This document shows positions 45,231-55,162 of a DNA stretch of 64,000 bases, piece by piece. The stretch lies in assembly GCF_000786215.1 (NCBI RefSeq), contig NZ_JROG01000008.1:228017-292016 (forward strand), read 5' to 3'. Position 1 is the first letter of the stretch. Each line of letters opens with the position of its first letter. Source of the DNA: Sphingomonas sp. 35-24ZXX. Lineage in GTDB: Bacteria; Pseudomonadota; Alphaproteobacteria; Sphingomonadales; Sphingomonadaceae. The position numbers were made by a program, and so were the translations under genes. Under the pieces are notes generated by a model. The model had not been told where the DNA came from. It saw only the letters and a list, made by a program, of their open reading frames with translations, and did no database searches.

Positions 45231-45910
45231 GACCCAAGCTCCTTTGACCAGTTGATGGCATGGATGAAGATTCCCAGGGGGTTCTTGCGCAGCATGTCCG
45301 GCCTTGTCGGGGTCTGGACCACCACCGTCACGATGGCGCTCCATCGGCTGGTCTCCGCAAGGCTGCCGCCGCGGTACTTGCGCTCGGCCCAGGCAATTCT
45401 GAAGCTCGACGGCGAGGCCCGGATGATGCTGGTCACGTCGACGGCGACCTGTTCGCGGCCTATTCGGGTGAACGGGTTCTGGGCTCTGGCGTGCGCGTTG
45501 AGCGCGAGCGCGCCCTGATCGGTGACAAAATCATAGGCTCTGAGCCAGTTCTGTCTGACGATCACGGGATCAGCAGGAAGGCTCCGGACGTGCTCGACAA
45601 ACCGGGCCAGGTGGAACGCGATCTGCGGGTCTGTGGGGGTATAGCCGCTATCGGCGCGGGCTACGGCCTGTGCGTCCCCCAGCTTGTCGACCTGGACGAC
45701 CCAGGGCACGATGGTGCCGCGCGCGCCCTGCCAGATGATGCCACCTGCCAGGATGCAGGACAGGCCCAGCGCGCCAAAGCAGGCGTATCGCCAGTTTCGC
45801 GCCTGGACCCGCGCCGATCCGATCCGCTCGTCCCAGATCTGGTGGGCTCGCTGGTAGGGGGTTTCGGCCTCGGGTGTCTTTCCATAGCGGATCGATGCGC
45901 GTCTGAACAT
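45227..45910 (-). CDS. trbF: Conjugal transfer protein TrbF (VirB8-like)
   Basis: The 227-residue inner-membrane protein has an N-terminal helix (ACFGALGLSCILAGGIIWQ) and a periplasmic NTF2-like VirB8 domain with VPWVVQVDKLGDA near its start and NPLGIFIHAINWSKEL at its end. It scaffolds the inner-membrane complex. The start at 45910 leaves a two-base gap after trbL; the stop overlaps the trbG start. Confidence 0.94.
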   Translation of the reverse strand: MFRRASIRYGKTPEAETPYQRAHQIWDERIGSARVQARNWRYACFGALGLSCILAGGIIWQGARGTIVPWVVQVDKLGDAQAVARADSGYTPTDPQIAFHLARFVEHVRSLPADPVIVRQNWLRAYDFVTDQGALALNAHARAQNPFTRIGREQVAVDVTSIIRASPSSFRIAWAERKYRGGSLAETSRWSAIVTVVVQTPTRPDMLRKNPLGIFIHAINWSKELGS

Positions 45911-45912
45911 GG

Positions 45913-47235
45913 TCAGTCCTTCTGTGAAAGGTCGATGGAAGCTCCCAGGCCGCCGCTGTCGCCCGACTTGAGCGTGTGCGCTGCAATCGTGGCGCCATGG
46001 GCTATGGCCTGGCGTTGCCGCATGGATCTCGCCCATGCCGGAACGGCGGCGTCTGCGGGCACCTGGGCTTCTGCTGGATCTTTGCCGCCAGACTTGATGG
46101 TCCCGCCGGTATTGATGATGGCTGCGCGTCCTCCCTCGCGGAACGCCTGCTGCACCGAGGTGCGCGCCTTGCGCAGGGGCGACATGGCAGTTGCGCCAGC
46201 TGCTTCGCCGACGGCCTTGAGGCCTGCGCCGACTGCCTGCGGGCCGGTTCGGCCGGCTGAACCCATGGCATAAGCGGTCACCGCGCCACCTGAGGCCTTG
46301 GAGGTGGTCATGACGGCTGTGCTGGCAGCTGTAGCTGCGGTACCCGCGACAAGCCTCGCGCCGCTTGCAGCTGCGGTGGCGGCTCCGCCCGCGAGCAGCG
46401 CTGTTCCTGCGGCTGCACCGGCGCCAAGCTGGGGACCTCCTGCAACGATTCCATTGGCAATTCCGGGTCCGAAAATGCCAAGCGCCATCAGCGTCAGGCT
46501 TGCCAGAACGATCGACAGCGCGTCTTCGATCGTGGGTTCTTCTGGAATGGCACTGATGAACTGGGCAAAAAGTGTTGATCCGATCCCGACGATCACTGCC
46601 AGCACCAGAACCTTGATGCCGCTGGACACGACATTGCCGAGCACGCGCTCAGCCATGAAGGCAGTCTTGCCGAACAGCCCGAACGGAATCAGGACAAAGC
46701 CTGCCAAGGTGGTCAGCTTGAACTCGATCAAGGTGACAAACAGCTGGATCGAGAGGATGAAAAAGGCGGTGACGACCAGTGCCCATGCTGCCAGCAGGAT
46801 CACGATCTGCAGGAAATTCTCGAAAAAGCTGACAAAGCCCACCAGGTCTGCAATCGCATCGATCATGGGCCGCGCAGCATCGAGCCCGACCTGTGCGACC
46901 CTGCCGGGCTGAAGCAGCTCTTCGGCACTGAAGCCGGTCCCACTGGCCTTCAGACCAAGCCCTGCAAAGCTTTCGAAGACGATTTGCGTGAGCACGGCCC
47001 AGTTGCCGATGATATAGGCAAACACCCCGACAAAGAGGGTCTTCTTCACCAGCCGGGCCAGAACATCGTCTGCCTCGCCCCAGGCCCAGAACAGCGCGGC
47101 AAGTGTCACGTCGATCACGATCAGTGTCGTTGCGACAAACGAGACCTCGCCTGCCACAAGGCCGAAGCCTGAATCGATGTACCGTGAAAAGACGTCGAGA
47201 AACCGGTCGACCACGCCTGTGCCGCCCATGGTCAT
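45913..47235 (-). CDS. trbL: Conjugal transfer protein TrbL (VirB6-like)
   Basis: The 440-residue polytopic membrane protein has several helices between about 20 and 270 (FGLVAGEVSFVATTLIVIDV, TLFVGVFAYIIGN, AAWALVVTAFFILSIQLFV, the last before FKLTTLAGFVLIPFG), and a Gly/Ala-rich tail. TrbL/VirB6 forms the inner-membrane translocation step for DNA. The ATG at 47235 overlaps the trbJ stop (TGATG); an ATG six bases on is an alternative. The tail is low in complexity, usual for this family. Confidence 0.92.
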   Translation of the reverse strand: MTMGGTGVVDRFLDVFSRYIDSGFGLVAGEVSFVATTLIVIDVTLAALFWAWGEADDVLARLVKKTLFVGVFAYIIGNWAVLTQIVFESFAGLGLKASGTGFSAEELLQPGRVAQVGLDAARPMIDAIADLVGFVSFFENFLQIVILLAAWALVVTAFFILSIQLFVTLIEFKLTTLAGFVLIPFGLFGKTAFMAERVLGNVVSSGIKVLVLAVIVGIGSTLFAQFISAIPEEPTIEDALSIVLASLTLMALGIFGPGIANGIVAGGPQLGAGAAAGTALLAGGAATAAASGARLVAGTAATAASTAVMTTSKASGGAVTAYAMGSAGRTGPQAVGAGLKAVGEAAGATAMSPLRKARTSVQQAFREGGRAAIINTGGTIKSGGKDPAEAQVPADAAVPAWARSMRQRQAIAHGATIAAHTLKSGDSGGLGASIDLSQKD

Positions 47236-48005
47236 CAATCCTTTGGTCGTGCCGAGCGTAGCGGAACATATCCCCTGCCCGGGGTCAGGAAGCGGCGAAG
47301 CTGCTCACGCGCCTGCGCCTTTGCGGCAGCGGCGTTGGCCGCCTCCAGCGACTGGGCCCTGCCCATCGCCGCAAAGGTCGCAATCAGATCGGAAAGCTGC
47401 TGGGCTTGTACCGCAAGAAGCTGGTTGCCAGCCTGCGCTGCCTGCAGCGCTCCGGTGGACGACTGGCTGGCAGAGAGCAGAGTATCGATGGCTTCTCGAG
47501 ACCCTTCGATGTTGCCGACTGCGCCAGCCTGGACCTTGAGCGCATCCTCGAATGCCGTAATGCTGTCCTGCCAGCGCTGCTGCGCGCGGCCGACCATCTG
47601 GCGCTGGTTTTCGGTCAGATCGATGTCCCGGTAGGTCTTGCCGAAACCCTGTTCGATGGCCTGCACATCAAGCGCGATGCCTCGCGCCCGGGCGAGCAGC
47701 TGCTGTGTCTGGCGCATCTGCTGCTGGAGGGGTTCGAGCACGCTGAGCGGGAGCGCTTCGAGGTTGCGGGCTTCGTTGAGAAGCTGCGTTGCCTGGTTCT
47801 GCAGCATGCGGATCTGGTTGTTGATCTGTTCGAGCGTCCGGGCAGCGGTGAGAACATTCTGCGCGTAATTTGTCGGGTCGTAGACGATCCCGCCCAAACC
47901 GAACTGGGCTTGCGCTGGCTGCGCGGCGCAAAGGCCGGTGGCGGACACCGCGAAAACAATGCTCAGCCAGCAAGGATGGCGATGGTTCGAGCGATGCGTC
48001 GGCAT
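47235..48005 (-). CDS. trbJ: Conjugal transfer protein TrbJ (VirB5-like)
   Basis: The 256-residue secreted protein has a signal peptide ending near QPAQAQ and a helical coiled-coil body (ARTLEQINNQIRMLQNQATQ, LLNEARNLEALPLSVLEPLQ, QQMRQTQQLLARARG). VirB5-like proteins form a minor pilus tip component that contacts the recipient. The start at 48005 is chosen for the signal peptide. The stop overlaps the trbL start; a 23-base gap separates it from trbE. Confidence 0.92.
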   Translation of the reverse strand: MPTHRSNHRHPCWLSIVFAVSATGLCAAQPAQAQFGLGGIVYDPTNYAQNVLTAARTLEQINNQIRMLQNQATQLLNEARNLEALPLSVLEPLQQQMRQTQQLLARARGIALDVQAIEQGFGKTYRDIDLTENQRQMVGRAQQRWQDSITAFEDALKVQAGAVGNIEGSREAIDTLLSASQSSTGALQAAQAGNQLLAVQAQQLSDLIATFAAMGRAQSLEAANAAAAKAQAREQLRRFLTPGRGYVPLRSARPKD

Positions 48006-48028
48006 GACAGTGTCTCCTTGGAATGGGT

Positions 48029-50473
48029 TCAGCCTCGCTGCGGCAGGCCCCGGGTTATCTCCTGTGCGGAAAGCAGGTCCGCAGCCCATTCCAGTCCACG
48101 ATGCAGCAGCCAGCGACGTGCAAATTCCCGGCGGCCATGAGCCGCGCAGATCCGGGTGATGTCCTGCTGGTCGTTTTTGGAAGATGCGGCGCAAAAGGCG
48201 AGCGCGACCTCGTTGAGACCGAGCTCAAACAGCCTGTTGCCGGGTGCCGACTGGCAGTAATAGTCGCGCTTGGGCATTGCCTGGGCGATGAGCTCAATCT
48301 GTCGGTCGTTGAGGCCGAAGCTGCGGTATATTTCCAGGATCTGCGGTTCGTTCGCTCTTTCGTTGGGCAGGAATATCCGCGTGGGGCAGCTTTCGATGAT
48401 CGCGGGTGCAATCGGCGACACCTGGATATCGGCAAGACTTTGCGTGGCAAACAGGACGCTTGCGTTTTTCTTGCGCAATGTCTTGAGCCACTCGCGCAGT
48501 CTGGCCGTGAATTCCGGGCTGTCGAGCACGAGCCAGCCTTCATCGATCACGATCAGGGTGGGAGACCCGTTCAGTCGGCTCTCGATCCGGTGGAAGAGGT
48601 ACATCAGGACGGCAGGAGCGGCAGGGGAATTGGCAAGGCTCTCGGTCTCAAAGGTCTGGAACCGGCTACTGCCCAGGTGCTCAGCCTCACCGTCAAGCAG
48701 ATGACCATATGGCCCGCCGACGCAGAACGGGGAAAGAGCCTGTTTGAGCTTTTGCGATTGCAGCAGAACACTAAGCCCGGTCAGTGTTCGCTCGGCGACG
48801 GGCGCGGAACCCAGCGATGTCAGCGCAGACCAAAGGTGTTCCTTGGTCGAAGGGTCGAGTTTGATGCCCTGCCCCGCCAGCATCGCCTGGAGCCATTCGG
48901 TTGCCCAGGACCGTTCGGAGATATCGTCGACACGCGCGAGCGGCTGCAGTTGCACATCGGGCGGGACAGCCGCGTCGCCATGGTCGAGAATATTCCAGTC
49001 GCCCTCGCATGCGAGGGTGGCCGCCCTGATAGAGCCGCCAAAATCAAAGGCAAAGATCTGCGCACCTGCATAGCGGCGGAACTGGAGCGCCATCAACGCG
49101 AGCAGGACTGATTTTCCGGCACCTGTCGGACCGACAACGAGGGTATGGCCTACGTCTGCAACATGCAGCGACAGCCGAAACGGGGTAGATCCCTGGGTGC
49201 GGGCGTGCAGCAGCGCTGGCGCACCCAGATGCTCATCGCGCTCAGGCCCTGCCCATATGGCCGATGCAGGTATGATGTGCGCCAGGTTCAGCGTGCTGAT
49301 CAGAGGCTGGCGGACATTGGCGTAGAGATGCCCTGGAATCGACCCGAGCCAGGCCTCGACCGCATTGGTGGTTTCCATCACCAGCGTGAAATCCCGGCCC
49401 TGAACGACCTTTTCGACCTGCCGGAGCATCTCGGCCGCAACCAGCGGGTCCTCGTCCCAGACAGTGATGCTGGCCGTGACATAGGCCATGCCGTTCATGT
49501 CAGCGCCCAGTTCCTGCAGCGCCAGATCGGCATCGTCGGCCTTGTTGGAGGCATCGCTGTCGAGGAGAACCGAGGCCTCGTTGGTCATGATCTCCTTCAA
49601 GATGGCAGCCATCGATTTGCGCTTCGCGAACCACTGGCGCCGGATCTTGCCGACGACTCTTCCAGCGTCGGTCTTGTCGAGCATGATGGCCCGCGTCGAC
49701 CAGCGATACTCGAAGGACAGAGCGTTGAGTTCCTCCAGAATTCCGGGAAAGGTAGCGCTGGGAAAGCCGTTGACCGTTGCCGTTCGCAGATAGGCCTGCC
49801 CCAGTTTGGGTTCGAGACCCCCGATCAGCGGCAAGTCTGCCAGCAACCCGTCCAGATACATCGGCGTTTCGGGAACCCGGACCTTTTGTTGCCGGGTGGA
49901 AATGCAGCTGTGAAGATAGGTCAGTGTCTCGCCGTCATCGAGCCAGGCAGCCTCGGGCATCGATCCTTCGATCAGATTGAGCAAACGGCTGGTGCGGTCG
50001 GTGAAGAGCGCAAGCATCTGGCGTGGATCGCTGCCACTGCGACTTTTGTTCTCGTACAGCCAGCCTTCGGCACGCGCGGTATCCTCGGCCGGCGGCATCC
50101 AGACAAAGGTCAGATAGTAGCGGCTTTCGAAATGGGAGCCCCGCTCGGCAAACTGTGCGGCACGTTCCTGGTCGACCAGAGCGGATGCAGGATCCGGAAA
50201 TATGCCTGGCGGATAATCGAGAGCGGGGCTGCGCACAGCCTCGACGAACAGCGCCCATCCCGACCCCAGCCGCCGGAGAGCACTGTTCATGCGGCCCGAC
50301 GCGGCAATCAGTTCGGCTGGGGTTGCGCTGTCCAGATCGGGCCCCCTGAAGCGGGCAGATCGCTGGAGGCTGCCGTCCTTGTTGAGCACCACACCTGGCG
50401 CGATCAGGGCTGCCCATGGCAGGAAATCGGCGAGCCGAGCGGCCTTTTGGCGGTATTCGCGCAGCGACATCAT
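48029..50473 (-). CDS. trbE: Conjugal transfer ATPase TrbE (VirB4-like)
   Basis: The 814-residue ATPase has a CagE/TrbE N-terminal domain and a C-terminal motor with Walker A VGPTGAGKSVLLALMAL and Walker B PTLIVIDEGWLVLD, followed by KKNASVLFATQSLADI (the motif C region). It energises pilus assembly and substrate transfer at the inner membrane. The start at 50473 lies five bases after the trbD stop. Length is normal for the family. Confidence 0.95.
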   Translation of the reverse strand: MMSLREYRQKAARLADFLPWAALIAPGVVLNKDGSLQRSARFRGPDLDSATPAELIAASGRMNSALRRLGSGWALFVEAVRSPALDYPPGIFPDPASALVDQERAAQFAERGSHFESRYYLTFVWMPPAEDTARAEGWLYENKSRSGSDPRQMLALFTDRTSRLLNLIEGSMPEAAWLDDGETLTYLHSCISTRQQKVRVPETPMYLDGLLADLPLIGGLEPKLGQAYLRTATVNGFPSATFPGILEELNALSFEYRWSTRAIMLDKTDAGRVVGKIRRQWFAKRKSMAAILKEIMTNEASVLLDSDASNKADDADLALQELGADMNGMAYVTASITVWDEDPLVAAEMLRQVEKVVQGRDFTLVMETTNAVEAWLGSIPGHLYANVRQPLISTLNLAHIIPASAIWAGPERDEHLGAPALLHARTQGSTPFRLSLHVADVGHTLVVGPTGAGKSVLLALMALQFRRYAGAQIFAFDFGGSIRAATLACEGDWNILDHGDAAVPPDVQLQPLARVDDISERSWATEWLQAMLAGQGIKLDPSTKEHLWSALTSLGSAPVAERTLTGLSVLLQSQKLKQALSPFCVGGPYGHLLDGEAEHLGSSRFQTFETESLANSPAAPAVLMYLFHRIESRLNGSPTLIVIDEGWLVLDSPEFTARLREWLKTLRKKNASVLFATQSLADIQVSPIAPAIIESCPTRIFLPNERANEPQILEIYRSFGLNDRQIELIAQAMPKRDYYCQSAPGNRLFELGLNEVALAFCAASSKNDQQDITRICAAHGRREFARRWLLHRGLEWAADLLSAQEITRGLPQRG

Positions 50474-50478
50474 CGCGA

Positions 50479-50754
50479 TCAGACTCCAAAATAGGCGGGA
50501 AAACGGATATGGCGCCTGGCGACATCGACAAACTGCGGGTCGTGTCGCGCTGCCCAGACAGACGCCAGATGGCCAAGCGCCAGAAACAGCAGGCCGGCTA
50601 TCCAGAGGCGCAGGCCCAGCCCGATCGCGCCAGCCAGGGTCGCATTGGCGATGGCCAGTCCCCTGGGGGCTCCGCCCAGCAGCATCGGTTCGCTCAGAGC
50701 GCGATGCACGGGTGCTGCAAATAGGTTCGCGATGGCAGGTGACAGTTCGGTCAT
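50479..50754 (-). CDS. trbD: Conjugal transfer protein TrbD (VirB3-like)
   Basis: The 91-residue membrane protein has the VirB3 pattern: a short charged start, PVHRALSEPMLLGGAPRGLAI (the N-terminal family motif) and two hydrophobic helices. It ends HDPQFVDVARRHIRFPAYF, the usual TrbD/VirB3 tail. It helps to assemble the pilus with TrbE. The ATG overlaps the trbC stop (TGATG). Confidence 0.92.
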   Translation of the reverse strand: MTELSPAIANLFAAPVHRALSEPMLLGGAPRGLAIANATLAGAIGLGLRLWIAGLLFLALGHLASVWAARHDPQFVDVARRHIRFPAYFGV

Positions 50755-51086
50755 CACACCACAGCTCCGCCGCCGAAGGAAAAGAAGGAGAGGAAGAAGG
50801 ACGATGCAGCAAAGGCAATCGAGAGCCCGAAAACGATCTGGATCATTCTGCGGGCACCACCCGACGTGTCTCCGAAGGCGAGTGCCAGCCCCGTTGCAAT
50901 GATGATCATGACGGCGATGATCTTCGCGACAGGCCCCTGGATCGATTCGAGAATGGCCTGGAGTGGCGCTTCCCAGGGCATGGACGAGCCTGCGGCCTGA
51001 GCGGGCAAGACAATGAGCAGCGCGCAAACGGTTGCCGACAGACAGACGGTGGCGCTGCGGCGGGCATGCAAATGGGTAGACGTCAT
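50754..51086 (-). CDS. trbC: Conjugal transfer pilin TrbC (VirB2-like)
   Basis: The 110-residue prepilin has a signal peptide cut near PAQAAGSS, a helix-turn-helix of two long hydrophobic segments (IIAVMIIIATGLALAFG and MIQIVFGLSIAFAASSFFLS) joined by DTSGGARR, and a short Gly-rich C-terminus. I start it at the second ATG (51086), which has AAGGAG seven bases upstream; the ATG at 51092 is too close to that site. RP4 TrbC is made circular by TraF; a TraF-like gene lies at 59.2 kb, so the pilin may be cyclic here too. Confidence 0.92.
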   Translation of the reverse strand: MTSTHLHARRSATVCLSATVCALLIVLPAQAAGSSMPWEAPLQAILESIQGPVAKIIAVMIIIATGLALAFGDTSGGARRMIQIVFGLSIAFAASSFFLSFFSFGGGAVV

Positions 51087-51088
51087 GG

Positions 51089-52066
51089 TCATTCTCCTTG
51101 GGTTGAGGTCAAAAGAGAGATCAGGCGGTAGTCTCCGGCGGAATCCAGACCCGCGACGGCCACGAGCTCCGTCAGCCTGCGCCCGGCGCTGCCGCGGGAC
51201 AGAACAGCAATGATGTTGATGGTTTCGGCGATCAGGGACCTGGGAACGGTCACCACGGTTTCCTGGACAAGCTGCTCCAGCCGTCGCAGCGCGCCCAAGG
51301 CTGATCCCGCATGGATGGTTCCGATACCGCCCGGATGCCCGGTACCCCAGGCCTTTATGAGGTCGAGAGCCTCGGCGCCGCGGACCTCCCCTATCGGTAT
51401 CCTGTCTGGCCGCAGCCTGAGCGCCGAACGCACTAGATCGCGCAGCGACGCCACATCGGGCCGGGAACGCAACGCAACCATGTTGGGTGCGGCACACTGC
51501 AGTTCGCGGGTGTCTTCGATGAGCACGACCCTGTGCTGCGTCCTGGCGATCTCAGCGAGCAGCGCATTGGCAAGGGTGGTTTTGCCAGATGAGGTCCCCC
51601 CGGCAACGAGAATGTTGTCGCGCTGTGCAGCGCACATTGCAAGGATCGCTGCAGCCTCATCCGACATGATGCCCACTTGGGCATATTCCGTGAGGCTGAA
51701 CACCCGCGCGGCCTGTTTCCGGATGGCAAAGCTTGCCGCCGTGACCACCGGCGGCAGCAGCCCTTCAAATCGTTCGCCTGTTATCGGCAGTTCGGCGGAG
51801 ACGAGCGGTGAAGCGGCGTGGACTTCGTCTCCGGAATGATGGGCGACCAGACGGATGATCCGCTCGCCGGTCTCGGCGTTCATGCAAACGCCGGTATCTG
51901 AAAGCCCGCCATCATGCGTGTCTATCCAGAGGCGGCCATCGGGGTTGAGCATGATCTCGATGACGCCTGCATCATCGAGCCATGCGCCGATATGCGGTCC
52001 GAGCGCAGTGCGCAGCATGCGGGCGCCCCGCTCGCCTGACACTGAAAGGATGGGAACCACACTCAT
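51089..52066 (-). CDS. trbB: Conjugal transfer ATPase TrbB (VirB11-like)
   Basis: The 325-residue hexameric traffic ATPase has Walker A VAGGTSSGKTTLANALL, the Asp box RVVLIEDTRELQC, Walker B region LRPDRIPIGEVRGAEALDLI and the His box GHPGGIGTIHAGS. It supplies energy for pilus formation and switches the machine between pilus and DNA export. It is the first gene of the trb operon; three bases separate its stop from the chosen trbC start. The 277 bases upstream, before the CopG gene, hold no clear gene. Confidence 0.95.
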   Translation of the reverse strand: MSVVPILSVSGERGARMLRTALGPHIGAWLDDAGVIEIMLNPDGRLWIDTHDGGLSDTGVCMNAETGERIIRLVAHHSGDEVHAASPLVSAELPITGERFEGLLPPVVTAASFAIRKQAARVFSLTEYAQVGIMSDEAAAILAMCAAQRDNILVAGGTSSGKTTLANALLAEIARTQHRVVLIEDTRELQCAAPNMVALRSRPDVASLRDLVRSALRLRPDRIPIGEVRGAEALDLIKAWGTGHPGGIGTIHAGSALGALRRLEQLVQETVVTVPRSLIAETINIIAVLSRGSAGRRLTELVAVAGLDSAGDYRLISLLTSTQGE

Positions 52067-52343
52067 CGCCACCTCGAAAATGCCCAGCAGCCGGCTGGAA
52101 GAACGTCGAGGCGAACTAAGAGGACAGCTATCGGTCGCCCGGCAACAGCAAATTGTCGGGCGCGAACGCTGGCGTAGGGATGGACACAAAGGGCGTGGGG
52201 CTTTGACGGGAGAGCGCGTTCAGCCGGACCTGTGCGGACCGGTATTTCGCTTGGGCTCGTCAGGATGCGCGTCCGAGTCGCTTCGACTTTCTGCTGCGAA
52301 CGAGCCGGCTGGAATCCGCAGAGGTGGCGGATGGCCGCGATGA

Positions 52344-52727
52344 TCAGGGGGACGCGGAGTGGTCTTTTTCCATCCTTCGCCCGACAGCTTCAATGAATGC
52401 CGCAAAGCGCTTTTGCGCCTGAGCCTGCGCAGCTGGTCGCTCCTCTGGCGGCAGCGCAGGGTTGGATGTGAGCCAGGTCAGGACGAACACGGCGAGCGAT
52501 TCGTTACCGACCTCTACATGGTATCCAAGCCTGTCGATCTGCTTCGAGAGCCGATCGAGCCTGCGGCTGAATGCAGCCTCGAGCCGCTCGGGCCCCTCGG
52601 GCGACAGGAAAGCGGCGAGCGCTGCCTCCACAACGGCGGCCTGGGACACCCGCTTGTGGGTCGCAAACTCGGCGAGCTGGCGGGCGAGGTCAGGGCGCAG
52701 ACGGATGGTGTGGCGGGTGCGTTTCAC
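52344..52727 (-). CDS. CopG-like ribbon-helix-helix protein of the transfer region
   Basis: A 127-residue protein. The N-terminus (RHTIRLRPDLARQLAEFATHK, with R-V-S-Q-A-A-V-V-E-A-A-L after it) matches a ribbon-helix-helix DNA-binding fold. The rest is a helical region (RLDRLSKQIDRLGYHVEVG) also seen in the conserved CopG protein between traG and trbB in this element type. It may regulate transfer genes or assist relaxosome formation. It starts four bases inside traG. Confidence 0.88.
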   Translation of the reverse strand: MKRTRHTIRLRPDLARQLAEFATHKRVSQAAVVEAALAAFLSPEGPERLEAAFSRRLDRLSKQIDRLGYHVEVGNESLAVFVLTWLTSNPALPPEERPAAQAQAQKRFAAFIEAVGRRMEKDHSASP

Positions 52728-54757
52728 ATGTCGATCCCATCTGCCGGGTCCATGGCGGCCTGGCGCGACGACAAGCTCTGCTGCGAGAACCGCCTGTGCG
52801 TCAGGTTGGCGTCATTGGGCGAGGGTATGTCTTGTGCGTGTTCAAATTCCTGCTGCTCGGGCGAAATGTCAGGTGGCGACGGTTCGTCCAGCGACATTTC
52901 GTGCTGATGACCGCCGTCATTCTGCCCGCTCTGTGTCGGCACTGCATCGGTTCGTGGGTCTGGTTCGGATTGTGGCTCAGGTGTTGCAGGTGTAGCGACT
53001 GGTTCTGGCGGCGCGGACCGGACCGCTGGTGGTTCGATGGACCAGTCATGACCCGAGCCGCGACGATCTTCCACCCGTTTTTCCTGCGGAGGCGGCAAAA
53101 TCCGCATGTTGAGTCTGGAGTCGAGATAGTAGCGCACCTTTTTGGCGCGGATGGGGTGACGGCCTGCCACCATGATGATCTCTTCATCATCGGGCAGCTG
53201 CATGATTTCACCGGGCGTCAGCAACGGCCTGGCCGTATCGGTACGGGATATCATCAGGTGCCCGAGCCACGGTGCCAGCCTGTGACCGGCGTAGTTTTTC
53301 ATGGTTCGAAGTTCGGTAGCGGTCCCCAGCGAATCCGAAACACGCTTGGCGGTTCTTTCGTCATTGGTGGCAAAGCAGACCCTCACATGGCAGTTGTCGA
53401 GGATGGCATTGTTCTGGCCATAGGCCTTTTCAATCTGGTTGAGGGATTGTGCAATCAGGAAAGCCTTGAGCCCATATCCGGCCATGAAGGCGAGGGCACT
53501 TTCGAAGAAGTCGAGCCGGCCCAGTGCCGGAAACTCGTCGAGCATCAGCAGCAAACGGTGCCTTCTGCGGTTGGAGTCCAGTTCTTCGGTCAATCGGCGC
53601 CCGACCTGATTGAGGATGAGGCGGATGAGCGGCTTGGTGCGGCTGATGTCCGAGGGCGGAACCACAAGATAGAGGGTTGAGGGGCGATCGGCAGACATGA
53701 GATCGGCGATCCGCCAGTCGCATTGCCGCGTCACGCGGGCAATAACCGGATCGCGGTACAGTCCAAGGAAGGACATGGCGGTCGACAGGACCCCGGACCG
53801 CTCGTTGTCAGACTTGTTCAGGAGTTCTCGGGCAGCGCTGGCGATGACCGGATGTACCCCCGCATCACCCAGGTGACGGGTTGCCATCATGGCAGTGAGT
53901 GTGGCGCTGAACGATCGCTCCGGGTCCGACAGAAAAGCCGCAACGCCCGCGAGCGTCTTGTCATGCTCTGCATAAAGGACATGCAGGATGGTGCCCACAA
54001 GAAGCGAATGGCTCGTCTTTTCCCAGTGATTTCGTCGTTCAAGCGACCCTTCAGGATCGACAAGCACATCTGCAATGTTCTGGACGTCGCGCACTTCGGT
54101 AATGCCCCGGCGCACTTCGAGCAGTGGATTGAACGCGGATGAGGCAGGGTTGGTGGGGTCAAACAGCAGGATCCTGCCGAACCTTGCCCGATATCCCGCG
54201 GTCAGCGTCCAGTTCTCGCCCTTGATGTCATGGACGATCGCGGAGGCGGGCCATGTCAGAAGGGTTGGTACGACGAGACCCACGCCCTTGCCACTGCGGG
54301 TCGGGGCAAAGCACAGGACATGCTCGGGTCCGTCATGGCGCAGGTAGTTCCTCTGCCATCGGCCCAGGATTGTACCGCGGTCATCGAGCAACCTGGCAGC
54401 GACCATTTCATGTTTGCCTGCCCAGCGTGCAGAGCCATAGGTTTCTGCAAGCTTGAGATCGCGCGCGCGCCACAGCGACATGGCGACTGCGACGATGACA
54501 GCGACAAGTGCGCCGCTGGCCGCGATGATGCCGCCGGTATCGAAAATGGCAGGGGCATAGGCGTCGAAGCTGAACCACCACCAGAAGAAGGCAAGAGGCG
54601 GATAGACAGGCACAGCATGGATAATGCCGATCGGCTCGCCCAGCTCCGGCTGATAGCCCAGAGCCGCGGCGACCCATTGTGTGGCTCCCCATATTCCTGC
54701 CAGGACCGTGCAGCCCACAGCGAGGATCTGGCCCCACAAGATCCGGCTACCCGACAT
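52724..54757 (-). CDS. traG: Type IV coupling protein TraG (VirD4-like)
   Basis: The 677-residue protein has two N-terminal membrane helices, then a hexameric motor with Walker A CFAPTRSGKGVGLVVPTLL and Walker B LLLMLDEFPALGRLDFFES, followed by the AQSLNQI motif. The C-terminus is proline- and acid-rich. It brings the relaxase-DNA complex to the Trb channel. The start at 54757 (MSGSRILWGQ) is chosen over the ORF start 21 bases upstream. The stop overlaps the CopG start. Confidence 0.95.
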   Translation of the reverse strand: MSGSRILWGQILAVGCTVLAGIWGATQWVAAALGYQPELGEPIGIIHAVPVYPPLAFFWWWFSFDAYAPAIFDTGGIIAASGALVAVIVAVAMSLWRARDLKLAETYGSARWAGKHEMVAARLLDDRGTILGRWQRNYLRHDGPEHVLCFAPTRSGKGVGLVVPTLLTWPASAIVHDIKGENWTLTAGYRARFGRILLFDPTNPASSAFNPLLEVRRGITEVRDVQNIADVLVDPEGSLERRNHWEKTSHSLLVGTILHVLYAEHDKTLAGVAAFLSDPERSFSATLTAMMATRHLGDAGVHPVIASAARELLNKSDNERSGVLSTAMSFLGLYRDPVIARVTRQCDWRIADLMSADRPSTLYLVVPPSDISRTKPLIRLILNQVGRRLTEELDSNRRRHRLLLMLDEFPALGRLDFFESALAFMAGYGLKAFLIAQSLNQIEKAYGQNNAILDNCHVRVCFATNDERTAKRVSDSLGTATELRTMKNYAGHRLAPWLGHLMISRTDTARPLLTPGEIMQLPDDEEIIMVAGRHPIRAKKVRYYLDSRLNMRILPPPQEKRVEDRRGSGHDWSIEPPAVRSAPPEPVATPATPEPQSEPDPRTDAVPTQSGQNDGGHQHEMSLDEPSPPDISPEQQEFEHAQDIPSPNDANLTHRRFSQQSLSSRQAAMDPADGIDM

Positions 54758-54981
54758 TGTGTTACTCCTCTTCATCAACTTCAGAAGAAGAGTGGCGCCA
54801 CTTCAAGATGGGCCAATGCCGCGGCGTAGGCTGGAGAGCAAAAGGCGGGACTTCAGAGGGTGACAGGCCGTCTGGAACCTGATGGGGAGGCGGGCGCGGT
54901 CGTTCGACAACATCATTGCCGATACATGGTAGGGCGGAGGTTTCGACCTACGTCAGGTCCGTTGTGATCTTGCCAGGGAAA

Positions 54982-55017
54982 AGAGGGCCGGAGCAACTGG
55001 GGGACGTCCGGCCCTCT
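54982..55017 (-). terminator. Rho-independent terminator-like hairpin, minus strand
   Basis: AGAGGGCCGGA (54982-54992) pairs with TCCGGCCCTCT (55007-55017) as an 11-bp stem with a 14-base loop. On the minus strand it is followed by TTTT. It would stop transcription coming from the mucR side before traG. Confidence 0.6.
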
Positions 55018-55162
55018 CGGTTCAATCCGGCCCAGGGATGCATGCCGGGATGAACAAGGTCGTTAATCGGAACGAACGCCAGCTTAATTCTTGATGGTTA
55101 ACATCCAGTTACGTTTAGGCCCGGGTCATCAACGCCATGAGTACGCAAGGGAGTTGGGTTAC

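Noticed and set aside
55010..55040. GGTTCAATCC motif resembling a tRNA T-loop
   Set aside because: The flanking bases do not form a T stem, and no acceptor or anticodon arm can be drawn around it.
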